The notes under the pieces: generated by a model | Database searches by the model: none | Told to the model about the DNA's origin: nothing | The model's input: the letters and a program-made list of their open reading frames with translations, nothing else | Made by a program: the position numbers and the translations under genes | Shown here: positions 1 through 8,717 of the stretch, piece by piece | How positions within the stretch are numbered: the first letter of the stretch is position 1 | Layout of the letters: the number at the start of each line of letters is the position of its first letter | Source: Amycolatopsis sp. EV170708-02-1 | GTDB lineage: Bacteria; Actinomycetota; Actinomycetes; Mycobacteriales; Pseudonocardiaceae | Length of the DNA: 64,000 bases | Direction: 5' to 3' | Assembly: GCF_022479115.1 (NCBI RefSeq) | Contig: NZ_CP092497.1 | Location: 1,178,001-1,242,000, forward strand

Positions 1-1
1 G

Positions 2-709
2 CTTCGGGCCGGGCGTCCGGCGATGCCTTCGCGCACCGGGCCGCCGACGGTGGCGGGACGCTGGGCCCTGACCCCCGATCGCGAGCCGGATCCGACCAGG
101 CGCGCGCACGCGCGGACCGAGGCCTTCCTGGAACGGCACGGCGTCCTCACTCGCGGCGCCCTCGACACCGAGCGCGTGACGGGCGGTTTTTCCGGGATCT
201 ACAAGGTTTTGCGCGGGATGGAGGATTCGGGCCAGGTCGTCCGGGGCTATGTGGTCGAAGGGCTCGGCGCGGCGCAGTTCGCGGCGAAGGGTGCCGTCGA
301 CAGGCTGCGCGCGCAATCCGGGAATCAGCGCACGACCACCGAAGGCGCCGTCGTCCTCGCCGCCGCCGACCCGGCCCAGCCCTACGGTGCCGCGTTGCCG
401 TGGCCCGCCGCGACGGGCGACACGAAGCACCGTCCGGCAAGGAAAGCGGGGGCGCTGGCGGTCCTCGTCGACGGTGTCCCGGCGATGTACGTCGAACGAG
501 GCGGCCGGTCGCTGCTGAGCTTCACCGAAGATCAGGACACGTTGCGGTCGGCCGCGCGGGCGCTGTCCACGGCGGTACGGGAGGGCTGGCTCGGGCAGCT
601 CGCGGTGCAGAAGGCCGACGGCGAGGTGGCGCTCACCTCGGAGCTTTCGGCCGTCCTCCAGGAGGCGGGTTTCCGGGCGACTCCCAAGGGGCTGCGCCTG
701 CGGGCCTAG
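2..709 (+). CDS. lhr: C-terminal part of Lhr-type ATP-dependent DNA helicase (cut by window start)
   Basis: The reading frame is open from the first bases of the window, so the true start lies upstream. About 235 residues remain. The GGFSGIYKVLRGMEDSG stretch followed by RGYVVEGLGAAQFA matches the C-terminal domain of the large Lhr superfamily 2 helicases of actinobacteria, which unwind DNA or DNA:RNA hybrids during repair. The helicase motor motifs would lie outside the window. It ends 37 bases before def on the same strand. The family assignment rests on recognising this tail only, since the motor domain is not visible. Confidence 0.8.
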   Translation, partial: LRAGRPAMPSRTGPPTVAGRWALTPDREPDPTRRAHARTEAFLERHGVLTRGALDTERVTGGFSGIYKVLRGMEDSGQVVRGYVVEGLGAAQFAAKGAVDRLRAQSGNQRTTTEGAVVLAAADPAQPYGAALPWPAATGDTKHRPARKAGALAVLVDGVPAMYVERGGRSLLSFTEDQDTLRSAARALSTAVREGWLGQLAVQKADGEVALTSELSAVLQEAGFRATPKGLRLRA

Positions 710-746
710 AATCACCGCTCAGACCCGCGGAGAAGGACGTTCGAAC

Positions 747-1247
747 ATGGTGATGCGCGACCTGCGCTATTTCGGGGATCCCGTGCTCAAGACCGTATGC
801 GACCCGGTCACGACATTCGACAAGAAGATCGAGTCGCTGGTGACCGATCTGATGGACGGGGTGAAACCGGCCGGGCGCGCGGGGCTCGCGGCGCCGCAGA
901 TCGGGGTCGGGCTGCGGGTGTTCAGCTACGACGTCGGCGGGCTGAGCGGATACGTGATCAACCCCGAGATCGTCGAACTCTCCGAAGAGACGCACGAGAT
1001 CGGCGAGGGCTGTCTGTCCGTGCCGGAGCTGTGGTTCCCGGTGGTGCGCGCGAAGCACGCCGTGGTGCGCGGCGTCGACCTGCGCAACGAGCCTGTCGAG
1101 GTCGAAGGCGTCGACGTGCTAGCCCAGTGCCTGCAGCACGAGACCGATCACCTCGACGGCAAGCTGTACCTGGAGCGGCTCACTCCCGAGCGCAAGAAGC
1201 GCGCGCTGGGCGAGGCCCGCTGCAAAGACTGGTTCTGGAACCGCTGA
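747..1247 (+). CDS. def: Peptide deformylase
   Basis: This cytoplasmic metalloenzyme removes the formyl group from the N-terminal methionine of new proteins. All three family motifs are present: GLAAPQIG near residue 50, EGCLSVP near 90, and HETDHLDG near 131, which supplies the metal-binding His residues and catalytic Glu; the motif 2 Cys is the third metal ligand. At 166 residues it is of normal length. The ATG at 747 follows a GGAGAAGGA ribosome site at 729-737; a second ATG at 753 is a minor alternative. A family A palindrome directly after the stop probably ends transcription. Confidence 0.96.
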   Translation: MVMRDLRYFGDPVLKTVCDPVTTFDKKIESLVTDLMDGVKPAGRAGLAAPQIGVGLRVFSYDVGGLSGYVINPEIVELSEETHEIGEGCLSVPELWFPVVRAKHAVVRGVDLRNEPVEVEGVDVLAQCLQHETDHLDGKLYLERLTPERKKRALGEARCKDWFWNR

Positions 1248-1255
1248 CGCCCTCC

Positions 1256-1320
1256 CGCGTTTCGTCCTCCGAACGCGGTGGTCGGTAACGCGAACTACCG
1301 CGTCCAGAGGACTAAACGCG
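1256..1320. repeat. Family A intergenic palindrome, probable bidirectional terminator
   Basis: Imperfect inverted repeat with arms of about 27 bases, opening CGCGTTTCGTCCTC and closing GAGGACTAAACGCG. It sits between two convergent genes and overlaps the last codons of the minus-strand acetyltransferase. A near copy with perfect arms lies at 23566-23630. Confidence 0.8.
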
Positions 1321-2433
1321 GGGGTCGGGGAGCGTGAAGCGCAGGGTGCCGGAGTCGTCGGCGACGCGTTCGGGGCGGAGCCCCACGCGGACGGCGGTGC
1401 GGTACAGGGAGTCGTCGCCGGGCAGGCAGACGGCGGTGAGTTCGCGCTCCCCCTTGGCCAGGGCGAGCGTGGCGAGCCGGGCCAGCAAAGCCGAGCCTAT
1501 GCCTTGGCGCTGCCAGGAATCCTCGACCAGGAGCGAGACTTCGGCCGCGCCGCCGTCGGACGGCGGGATCAGCTGCCCGAGGCCGATCACGTCGCGGCCG
1601 CAGACCGCGAGCAGGCTGATCCCGCGCGGCGGCATCAGGAGCCGGTGCAGCCAGCGGCGCGGTACGGCACGCATCCCGGTGTGATAGCGGTGGAAGAGCG
1701 TCGTCATCGAGCATCTCTGATGCAGCGCGGACACCGCTTCCGCGTCACCGGGGACGCCCTTGCGCAGGACGATCGCGGCGCCGTCGGCACGGTCGAGCAC
1801 GATCGGGCCGGTCACGTTGTCACGGACGGCGGCGACCAGGCCGGTCAGCGCGACGGCGCGGCTGAGTTCCAGTTCGACGAACGGCGACCACCGGCGGCGG
1901 GCGACAAACGCCGCGCCGTCCCCCGCGGGGAACACCGCCCGGTGCCCTCCTTCCGTGCGGGCCGGGTTCGACTCGATCGACGGGACCTTCGTGACGACGT
2001 CGGCCGCCAAGACGCCGCGGAGCACCTCCGCGAGGCCACCGGGTTCCTCGACGGCTCGTTTGGCCGCGGTGAGCGTCGCGGTGGCGGGATCGACCAGCTC
2101 CGCCAGGTCCGCGTCGACGACGGCTGAGCATTCGCATCCTTCGTCGCGGATCGCGTCGATGAGCAGCTGCCGCGGCAGGCCGGTGGCCGGCCTCAGGACG
2201 ATCTCGTCGAGCACGCCGCCGGGCACCGGGAGCACCGACAGCCCGAGGATGTTGCACTCGAGGTCGGCCAGCCGGATCGCGATCCTGGCCAGGGTGCCGG
2301 GCCGGTCGTCCACGCGGATCCGGACGCGCCAGGCCGAAGCGGCCGTCGTCTCTTCGCCGGGATGGACCAGGGTGGGCCGGGCTCGATAGGTCTCCATGAG
2401 CTCAACGGTCCCGGCCGGTTGTTGCCTGCCCAC
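1312..2433 (-). CDS. ACT domain plus GNAT acetyltransferase protein
   Basis: Two parts are visible in 373 residues. Residues about 35-105 (RVRIRVDDRPGTLARIAIRL) look like an ACT-type small-molecule binding domain. Residues about 220-365 are a GNAT N-acetyltransferase domain, with the acetyl-CoA loop in DSWQRQGIGSALLARLA. The combination suggests acetylation controlled by an amino acid or similar ligand, but the substrate is not deducible. The GTG at 2433 gives the longest form; an ATG at 2397 (METYRARP) is an equally plausible start. It is convergent with def. Confidence 0.8.
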   Translation of the reverse strand: MGRQQPAGTVELMETYRARPTLVHPGEETTAASAWRVRIRVDDRPGTLARIAIRLADLECNILGLSVLPVPGGVLDEIVLRPATGLPRQLLIDAIRDEGCECSAVVDADLAELVDPATATLTAAKRAVEEPGGLAEVLRGVLAADVVTKVPSIESNPARTEGGHRAVFPAGDGAAFVARRRWSPFVELELSRAVALTGLVAAVRDNVTGPIVLDRADGAAIVLRKGVPGDAEAVSALHQRCSMTTLFHRYHTGMRAVPRRWLHRLLMPPRGISLLAVCGRDVIGLGQLIPPSDGGAAEVSLLVEDSWQRQGIGSALLARLATLALAKGERELTAVCLPGDDSLYRTAVRVGLRPERVADDSGTLRFTLPDPRV

Positions 2434-2492
2434 GGCGCCGGTGTTTCGCTCAGGTCAGCGTTCGACGACGCCGCGCAACCCTGGCGAAACAC

Positions 2493-3185
2493 TCAGCGGG
2501 GCGTGAGCACGCTGAACTCGTTACCCTCCGGATCCACCATGGCGTCGCCGTTCCGCCCGGTGGCGCCCAGCTCCCGCAGGCGCCGGACCTCGGCCGCCCG
2601 GCTCCCGCCTCGCCGTGGCGCGATCTCGAACCGCAGCCGGTTCCGGTGCCGTTTCTCCTCTTTCGTGAGGAGGAACTCCACCCACGGGCCGCGACCGTCC
2701 GGTGGCCGCAGGCCGACGATCGCCTCTTCCCGGACGCCGGCCTCCCAGCCCAGCGCGGCCGCCCAGAACCGCGCGAGCCGCTCCGGGTCGAGGGCTTCGG
2801 TGACGACCGACGCGATCGCGCCCGTGCCCTCGTACTGCTCGCGAGGCTCGAGGACGCAGAACTCGTTGCCCTCGGGGTCCGCGAGCACCACCCACGGCAC
2901 CCGTTTCTCCTCCGGCGGCCCCTGGCCGATGTCGATATGCCGTGCGCCGAGGGACAGCGCACGGTCCACCAGCTCGGCCTGGTGCTCGGGCGAACGGCTC
3001 GCCAGATCCAGGTGCAGCCGGTTCTTGCCCCGTTTCGGGCCCGGTTCGGACCGGAACGCCGGCTCGAACGGGGCGTCCCAGCTGAACAGCCCTTCCCAGA
3101 AACCCGCCAGATTCCTGGGAAGGGCCGAGTCGAAGACCAGGTTCACCAGGCGCGTTGTCACCCTGATGAACCTAGACGGCACCAC
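2493..3185 (-). CDS. VOC (glyoxalase-like) family protein with two domains
   Basis: The 230 residues hold two similar halves, each ending in a DPEGNEF motif (near residues 104 and 219), which is typical of duplicated glyoxalase-like domains of the VOC superfamily. Such proteins are small cytoplasmic enzymes or binding proteins; the substrate cannot be read from the sequence. The GTG at 3185 is the longest start and an internal GTG (VTTRLVNLVF) near 3162 is possible. It follows a gene on the same strand at a distance of 84 bases and may be co-transcribed with it. Confidence 0.82.
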   Translation of the reverse strand: MVPSRFIRVTTRLVNLVFDSALPRNLAGFWEGLFSWDAPFEPAFRSEPGPKRGKNRLHLDLASRSPEHQAELVDRALSLGARHIDIGQGPPEEKRVPWVVLADPEGNEFCVLEPREQYEGTGAIASVVTEALDPERLARFWAAALGWEAGVREEAIVGLRPPDGRGPWVEFLLTKEEKRHRNRLRFEIAPRRGGSRAAEVRRLRELGATGRNGDAMVDPEGNEFSVLTPR

Positions 3186-3269
3186 CGACAGTTTCAGTGC
3201 TGTGAGCGAACTCGGACATCTTCGGCTTCGCCGACCGCTCCTGACCGGTTTGGCTTCCCCACCGACCGG

Positions 3270-4033
3270 TCATCGGGTCGCGAGCCGCAGAAGGGCCCAG
3301 AGTTGTCCCGCCATGTCCTGGTCTCCGCTGACCGTCACCGCCGTCGGACCCGCCCGGCCCCAGAGCCAGCGGTAGATCTTGTCCGGTTTCCCGGTGACCA
3401 GATCGTCCGCGCGCCGGGCTTCCTCGGCCGAGCATCGCCAGGCGACCGTCTCCGTGGGCCCGGCCCTGGCGATCCAGGTGTGGCCCGCGGTGCGCACGCC
3501 GACCGATCCGGTCTTGGTGCCGGACAGCCCCAGCAACGGCAGCCGCTGGCCGAACCAGAGCACCAGTGCCTCGTCGATCCCGTCGACCGCCACGTCCTCG
3601 GGATCTCCGACACCTCCCGGCCGGCCGCGCTCTCGGCGTCGATCCGGTGGATCGTCGTCTCGTGCGCCATCCGGCGCCGCCAGAACCCGTAACTGCGGTC
3701 CGCCGGCCACCAGGTCGGCGCCAGTTCGTCCGGATCGTGCGCGGACAGCTCGGCGACGAGCTCGTCCCGGCCCTCGCGGAAGTACTCCTCCAGGGTCTGC
3801 CCCGGCCCCGGTTTGCGCTGCCAGTGCTCGGGACGCCGCCCGTCGGTGATCCAGCGGCGGGTGACCCGGTACACACTGCCCACGTGCCGGAGGACCTCGC
3901 CGAGCGTCCAGCCGGGGCAGGTCGGGACCGGCGCGTCGGCGGACGCGGTATGCGCCACCTGAGCCATCAGCTCGGTTTCGGCGCCGATCACCTCCAGGAA
4001 CCTGCCCTGGTCGATCATGGCCTGCCCGGCCAT
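3270..4033 (-). CDS. Maleylpyruvate isomerase family, mycothiol-dependent enzyme (frameshifted)
   Basis: The N-terminal two thirds carries CPGWTLGEVLRHVGSVYRVT and AHETTIHRIDAE, the hallmark of the DinB-like maleylpyruvate isomerase family that uses mycothiol as cofactor. After the residues REVS the frame turns to low-complexity Arg/Ser sequence, while the normal C-terminal domain (DPEDVAVDGIDEALVLWFG to the stop at 3270) continues in another frame. One extra base near 3602-3616 would restore a protein of about 254 residues. Either the gene is broken or the sequence has lost a base; the latter fits four other genes in this window. The exact substrate is unknown. Confidence 0.78.
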
Positions 4034-4057
4034 CGGGCACCCCCTCTCCGTGGTGCG

Positions 4058-4540
4058 CTAAGCCACATGCGCCGAGTCACCCATCGGCAGCCCGTGCACC
4101 ACCCGTCGCACCAGTTCCAGGAACACCGTGGCGGCCCGCGTCAGCTCGTCCGCCAGCTCGACGGTGACCTTGCCGGTGATACCCGCCTGCGCGGCGGCTC
4201 GCGTCGCCGAGTTGGCCGCGAAGAACGCCGCCCATTCCTTCAGCTCGGGCGCGACGGAATCGAGCAGAACCCAGCCGCTCGCCGGCCTGGCGCGGCCCCG
4301 GTGCGGACGGCCGCGGGCCTCCAGCACCGCCGCCGCGCCCCGCAGCGCGGCGAGGTAGGCGCCGATGAACCGCTCCGCGGGATCGTCTTCCCGCTCTGCC
4401 TCGGCGAGCCCCCGCCTCGCCTGCGCGTACAAGGAGACCGCCGCGGGTGGTGCCGGCGGGCGCAACGACATCGGCAGGGCGGGCTGCGCGGCGCCCCCCG
4501 GCCTCTCGGCTTCGTCAGGGGACACGACCGAAACGGACAT
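4058..4540 (-). CDS. SAV_6107-type HEPN domain protein
   Basis: This 160-residue protein resembles the actinobacterial SAV_6107 HEPN family: helical, with ARRGLAEAE, ERFIGAYLAALRGAAAVLEARG and a conserved WVLLDSVAPELKEWAAFFA segment. HEPN domains often occur in RNA-binding or RNase proteins, but no function is established here and the typical catalytic RxxxxH motif is not evident. The start ATG at 4540 is chosen because a strong GGAGGAGGG ribosome site precedes it; the frame stays open another 25 codons upstream without such a site. It lies 24 bases upstream of the mycothiol-dependent isomerase gene. Confidence 0.75.
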   Translation of the reverse strand: MSVSVVSPDEAERPGGAAQPALPMSLRPPAPPAAVSLYAQARRGLAEAEREDDPAERFIGAYLAALRGAAAVLEARGRPHRGRARPASGWVLLDSVAPELKEWAAFFAANSATRAAAQAGITGKVTVELADELTRAATVFLELVRRVVHGLPMGDSAHVA

Positions 4541-4760
4541 GACGACCCTCCTCCTGTACGTGAGCGCCGGCCGGTGCCCGGAGCCGAGGCGCTTCCCCCG
4601 CCCCGCGCCGGGCACCTACCGGTGCGCGCTCACCGAATGTCGAACGTCTGTTCGAACAAGTCCAATGTAACCCTGAAGTGCCCATTCCTTCAACCCCGTA
4701 GCGAGGTGATCGCCGCATGTGGTGCGGGACACGGCATCGGCCACGTGATCTCATAGGCGT

Positions 4761-5282
4761 ATGAGCACCATCGACCATCCCTCGGTGGCCAAGGTCGCGG
4801 CCGCGCTCGCCGAGGCGGGCCAGCAGGCCGCCGCGGACGGGATCCGGATCCTCCCCGCCGAAGTCCGCACGGCCGCCCAGGCCGCCGAAGCGCTCGGCGT
4901 CGAGGTCGGCGCGATCGCGAACAGCCTCGTCTTCCGCGGCCGCACCGGCGACACGGAAACGGCCCTGCTCGCCCTGACCTCCGGCGCGCACCGCGCCGAC
5001 ACCGGCCTCCTCGCATCGCTGACCGAAGCCGACGAGATCGGCAAGGCGGACGCGGATTTCGTCCGCACGCACACCGGGCAGCCGATCGGCGGCGTCGCCC
5101 CGGTCGGTCACCCGAAGGCGTTGACCACGCTCGTCGACATCGCGTTACGCGCTCACGAAGTCGTCTGGGCGGCCGCCGGGCATCCGAAGTCGGTGTACCC
5201 CACGACGTTCGACGATCTCGTCGCACTGACCGGGGGTACTCCCGCGGACGTCGCGGGCGACGGGCAGGATGGGCGCCCGTGA
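4761..5282 (+). CDS. YbaK/EbsC family aminoacyl-tRNA deacylase
   Basis: The 173 residues match the YbaK/EbsC fold, which hydrolyses wrongly charged tRNA such as Cys- or Ala-tRNA(Pro) in trans. Diagnostic segments are GGVAPVGHP near residue 114 and WAAAGHPKSVYPTTFDDL near residues 137-154, with the conserved Lys in NSLVFRG-type context replaced by Arg (NSLVFRGRTG). The ATG at 4761 opens the frame. It overlaps the following acetyltransferase start by four bases (GTGA), so the two genes are translationally coupled. Exact tRNA specificity cannot be deduced. Confidence 0.88.
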   Translation: MSTIDHPSVAKVAAALAEAGQQAAADGIRILPAEVRTAAQAAEALGVEVGAIANSLVFRGRTGDTETALLALTSGAHRADTGLLASLTEADEIGKADADFVRTHTGQPIGGVAPVGHPKALTTLVDIALRAHEVVWAAAGHPKSVYPTTFDDLVALTGGTPADVAGDGQDGRP

Positions 5283-5842
5283 CCGCGATGTCCTCGGAAT
5301 GCACCCGTTACGTCCAGCTGTCCGCGGACGAGTTCCGCGCCCGGCTCCCCGAGGCGCTGACCATCTACGTCAACGCCATGCGCTACCCCGAAGGCACGGC
5401 CGAGCAACGCGCGCCGATGTGGCTCACGCACGCGCTGCGCGAAGGCTGGCGCTGCATGGCCGCGCTCGACGCGGACGGCGTGCTGCTCGGGCTCGCCTAC
5501 GGCTACAAGGGCCGCGGCGGCCAGTGGTGGCACGAACAGGTGCGCCACGGCCTGACCCGCCGCGAGGGCCAGGCCGCCGCCGAGCACTGGATGTCCGACT
5601 ACTTCGAGCTCACCGAGATCCACGTCAGCCCCGAAAGCCAGGGGAAGCGGATCGGCGAGGACCTCCTGCGACGGCTGCTCGACGGCGTACCCAACGCCCA
5701 CGTCCTCCTGTCCACGCCGGAAGGCACCAGCCGGGCCTGGAACCTGTACCGGCGCGTCGGATTCGTCGATGTGCTGCGGGATTACCACTTCGCCGGGGAT
5801 CCGCGGCCCTTCGCGATCCTCGGCCGGACGCTGCCGCTCTAA
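5279..5842 (+). CDS. GNAT family N-acetyltransferase
   Basis: This 187-residue protein has the acetyl-CoA binding motif of GNAT enzymes in IHVSPESQGKRIGEDLLRRL and the typical C-terminal NLYRRVGFVDV segment. The acceptor substrate is unknown. Its GTG start lies inside the stop of the YbaK gene, indicating coupled expression with a tRNA quality-control protein. Its 3' end overlaps the convergent transporter gene by four bases. Confidence 0.85.
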   Translation: MTAMSSECTRYVQLSADEFRARLPEALTIYVNAMRYPEGTAEQRAPMWLTHALREGWRCMAALDADGVLLGLAYGYKGRGGQWWHEQVRHGLTRREGQAAAEHWMSDYFELTEIHVSPESQGKRIGEDLLRRLLDGVPNAHVLLSTPEGTSRAWNLYRRVGFVDVLRDYHFAGDPRPFAILGRTLPL

Positions 5843-6720
5843 GGCTTCGTGTAGGCGATGGCGAGCGCGGCGATGAGCACCACCGCGCCGCACCAGCCCA
5901 CGGCGCCGAGCCGTTCGCCGAGCACGGCCATGGACAGCAGCGCGGCGGTCAGCGGTTCGAGCAGGGCGGACAGCGCGGCCAGTACGGGATGTGCGCTCTC
6001 GAGGCCGCGGAAGTACGCGGCGTACGCCAGCGCCGTGGGCACGACACCGAAGTAGACGACGAGCGCGAGCACGTCGGCCTGGAGCGGCACGGCCATCCCG
6101 AACCACAAGGCGGCGGGAGAGAGCGCGGCGCCGCCGATCAAGCAGCCGAAAGCCGTGGTGGGCAAGGGATCCAGCCCCTCGACGCGGGTCGCGGTCACGA
6201 GCGTCAGCGCGGCGAACCCGGCCGCCGCGAGCAGGGCGAACAGCACTCCGGCGACGTTGACTTCCTGCCCTGGCGTCCATTGCAGCAGCGCGAGCCCGGC
6301 GAGCGACCCGGCCAGCGACACCGCCGTCCACGCTCCGGGCAGGCGGCGGGTTTTGACCACCGTCGCGACGGCGAGCAGGACGGGTGCGCTGCCGATGGTG
6401 GTCATCGTCGCGACGCTCACGGAACTCAGCGAGACCGAGGCGAAGTAGCTGGTCTGGAAGAGGGCGAACAACCCGCCGACCGCCAGGAGGCGACGACGGG
6501 CCTGTGACGTGCGGGGAAGGCCGCGAAGGCCTCCGGTGAGCCAGAGGTAGCCGGTGGCGATCACGCCGCCGATGAGCAGCCGGTACGCGGCGACGCTCAG
6601 CGGATGGAGGCCCGCACGGGAGGCGAGCAGGGATCCGGCGAGGCCGCCGGTCCCCCAGAGGACCCCGGCGAGGACGAGCGCGGCCGACGATCGGGCGCGC
6701 GTGGGTACGGCAACGGACAT
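5839..6720 (-). CDS. EamA/DMT family transporter
   Basis: The 293-residue product is highly hydrophobic with about ten membrane helices arranged as two EamA repeats (ALVLAGVLWGTGGLAGSLLA near the start, and VLIAALAIAYTKP at the end). Members of this drug/metabolite transporter superfamily export amino acids, nucleosides or other small molecules; the substrate is not predictable. The ATG at 6720 follows a CAGGAGCG ribosome site. Upstream there is no gene until 6990, only a promoter region and a family C palindrome. Confidence 0.88.
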   Translation of the reverse strand: MSVAVPTRARSSAALVLAGVLWGTGGLAGSLLASRAGLHPLSVAAYRLLIGGVIATGYLWLTGGLRGLPRTSQARRRLLAVGGLFALFQTSYFASVSLSSVSVATMTTIGSAPVLLAVATVVKTRRLPGAWTAVSLAGSLAGLALLQWTPGQEVNVAGVLFALLAAAGFAALTLVTATRVEGLDPLPTTAFGCLIGGAALSPAALWFGMAVPLQADVLALVVYFGVVPTALAYAAYFRGLESAHPVLAALSALLEPLTAALLSMAVLGERLGAVGWCGAVVLIAALAIAYTKP

Positions 6721-6910
6721 GGGGAAACGCTCCTGCGTCTGTGTCTGTCGGAAGGGACGTCGACGACGCGGGGTGCTTCAGTGCAGCACGGATCGGCCGG
6801 GCGGCGGGAACGCCGCGCGGCCGGAGACACCCCGCTCAGGAGGCGGGGGTGGGGTGACGAGAAAGATCCGGTGCACGGGAGGAACGTATCAAGGCGGGCA
6901 AGTGAATAGA

Positions 6911-6990
6911 GCTGAAGGACGCTTTCCCCGCGTGTGATGCGGGGAAAGCGCCCTTCGCCTCGTCTTATGCGGGGAAAGCGTCCTTCGGCT
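6911..6990. repeat. Family C palindrome array, probable terminator
   Basis: Three alternating arms: GCTGAAGGACGCTTTCCCCG, then two inverted copies of ATGCGGGGAAAGCG with CCTTC tails. It directly abuts the stop codon of the DUF885 gene, so minus-strand transcripts would form a stable hairpin. The rest of 6721-6910 holds the transporter promoter region and no gene. Confidence 0.8.
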
Positions 6991-8675
6991 CAGTCGAGCG
7001 CGGCCAGCATCTCCCGCAGCGTGTCCAGCCCCATCCCGCCCAGCGCCAGCGCCCGCGTGTGGAACTGCTTGATGTCGAACGCGTCGCCCTGCCGCGCGCG
7101 GGCCTCCTCGCGGGCGGTGAGCCAGAGCCGTTCGCCGAGCTTGTACGACGGCGCCTGTCCCGGCCAGCCCAGGTAGCGGTCGATCTCGTCGTGCACGTGG
7201 GCCGGGTCGGTGACGGTCCGGGTGAGCATGAACTCCAGGCCCAGCTCGGGCGTCCACCGCTCGCCCTCGTGGAAACCGGTGCCCGCCGGGATCTCCAGTT
7301 CCAGGTGCATGCCGATGTCGACGATCACGCGCGCGGCGCGGAACAGCTGCTCGGACAGCATGCCGAACAGTTCGCCGTCGTCGGCGAGGAAGCCGAGGTC
7401 CTCCATGAGCCGCTCGGAGTACAGCGCCCAGCCCTCCGCGTGCCCGGAGGTGAACGCGAGCAGCCGCTGGTACTTGTTGAGCGATTCCGACTGGTCCACC
7501 GCGGTCGCGATCTGCAGGTGGTGACCCGGCGCGCCCTCGTGGTAGACCGTGCTGACCTCGCGCCAGGTGGTGAACTCGTCCCGGCCCTGCGGCAGCGACC
7601 ACCACATGCGGCCGGGGCGGGAGAAGTCCTCGCTCGGGCCGGTGTAGTACGCGCCGACGGTGCCCCCGGGCGGGGCGATCTTGCACTCCAGCGCCATCAC
7701 CCGGTCGGAGATGTCGAAGTGCTTGCCGCGCAACGACTTCAGTGCGTTGTCGGACAGGTTCTGCATCCAGGCCTGGAATTCCGCGCGACCGCGGACGACG
7801 TACTTGGGGTCGGCGTCGAGGGCGGCGGCCGCCTCGGCGAGGGTGGCGCCGGGCTTGATCCGGCCGGCGACCTCGCGCATCTCGGTCTCGATACGGGTGA
7901 ATTCGGCCCAGCCCCAGGCGTAGGCCTCGTCCAGGTCGAGGGTGGCGCCGGTGAACACCCGGGACCACAGCTTGTACACCTCGGCGCCGACGGCGTCCTT
8001 GACCGGCGCCAGCGGGGCGAGCTCGGCGCGGAGGAACCCGGCGAACTCCGCGTACGCCTCCTGAGCGGCGTGCGCGGCCTGGCCGAGTTCGGCGCGGAGC
8101 TTGTCGTCGATGTCCTTCGCGCCCGAGGCGAGGGTCTCGAAGAAACCGGTCTCGTCCTTCAGGCCGGCCCAGGTCTCGGCCTGTTCGGCGACCTTGCCGA
8201 CCTGCCGCAGCGCCGCCACCCGGCCCGCGGCCGCGGCGGCGAGCAGCGAGGCGCGGAGACCGTCGAGCGATTCGGGCACCCGCGCCATGCGGGCGGCGAT
8301 CGTCGCCCAGTCCTCCGCGGTGTCGGTGGGCATGTAGTCGAAGACCATGCGCAGTTCCTGCACGGGGCTTTCGATCACGTTCAGCACCGCGAGGTCGAGA
8401 CCGGCTTCGTGGATCTCGAGGTTCAGCGCGATCCGCTCGCTGAACACCGCCTTGGCCGCGCGTTCGCCGTCGTCGACCGGCTCCGCCTCGGCGATCTCGG
8501 CCAGCGCGCGCCGGGCGATCGCGGCCCTGGCCGCGTGCCCGGCGGGCGAGTAGTCGGTCAGCTGGTCGTCGTATCCGGAGATACCGAACGTCGTCGCGGC
8601 GACCGGGTCGGCCGCGGCGTACTCGTCGACGTACCGGTCACAGATCTGGTGCACACTTTGCGCGGTCGAAGCCAT
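6990..8675 (-). CDS. DUF885 family protein, putative zinc metallopeptidase
   Basis: The 561-residue protein is of normal length for the DUF885 family. It carries YHEGAPGHHLQIA, an HExxxGHH metal-binding motif, near residue 370, followed by SGHAEGWALYSERL, both diagnostic for this group of predicted zinc-dependent peptidases related to M32 and M3 enzymes. No signal peptide is seen, so a cytoplasmic location is likely; substrates are unknown. The ATG at 8675 is preferred over the GTG at 8684 because TAGCGT lies seven bases upstream of it, as in a leaderless promoter. Confidence 0.88.
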   Translation of the reverse strand: MASTAQSVHQICDRYVDEYAAADPVAATTFGISGYDDQLTDYSPAGHAARAAIARRALAEIAEAEPVDDGERAAKAVFSERIALNLEIHEAGLDLAVLNVIESPVQELRMVFDYMPTDTAEDWATIAARMARVPESLDGLRASLLAAAAAGRVAALRQVGKVAEQAETWAGLKDETGFFETLASGAKDIDDKLRAELGQAAHAAQEAYAEFAGFLRAELAPLAPVKDAVGAEVYKLWSRVFTGATLDLDEAYAWGWAEFTRIETEMREVAGRIKPGATLAEAAAALDADPKYVVRGRAEFQAWMQNLSDNALKSLRGKHFDISDRVMALECKIAPPGGTVGAYYTGPSEDFSRPGRMWWSLPQGRDEFTTWREVSTVYHEGAPGHHLQIATAVDQSESLNKYQRLLAFTSGHAEGWALYSERLMEDLGFLADDGELFGMLSEQLFRAARVIVDIGMHLELEIPAGTGFHEGERWTPELGLEFMLTRTVTDPAHVHDEIDRYLGWPGQAPSYKLGERLWLTAREEARARQGDAFDIKQFHTRALALGGMGLDTLREMLAALD

Positions 8676-8717
8676 GCCCGGCACGCTACCGGGACCGGGG
8701 GCGACTTCGGTACGGAG

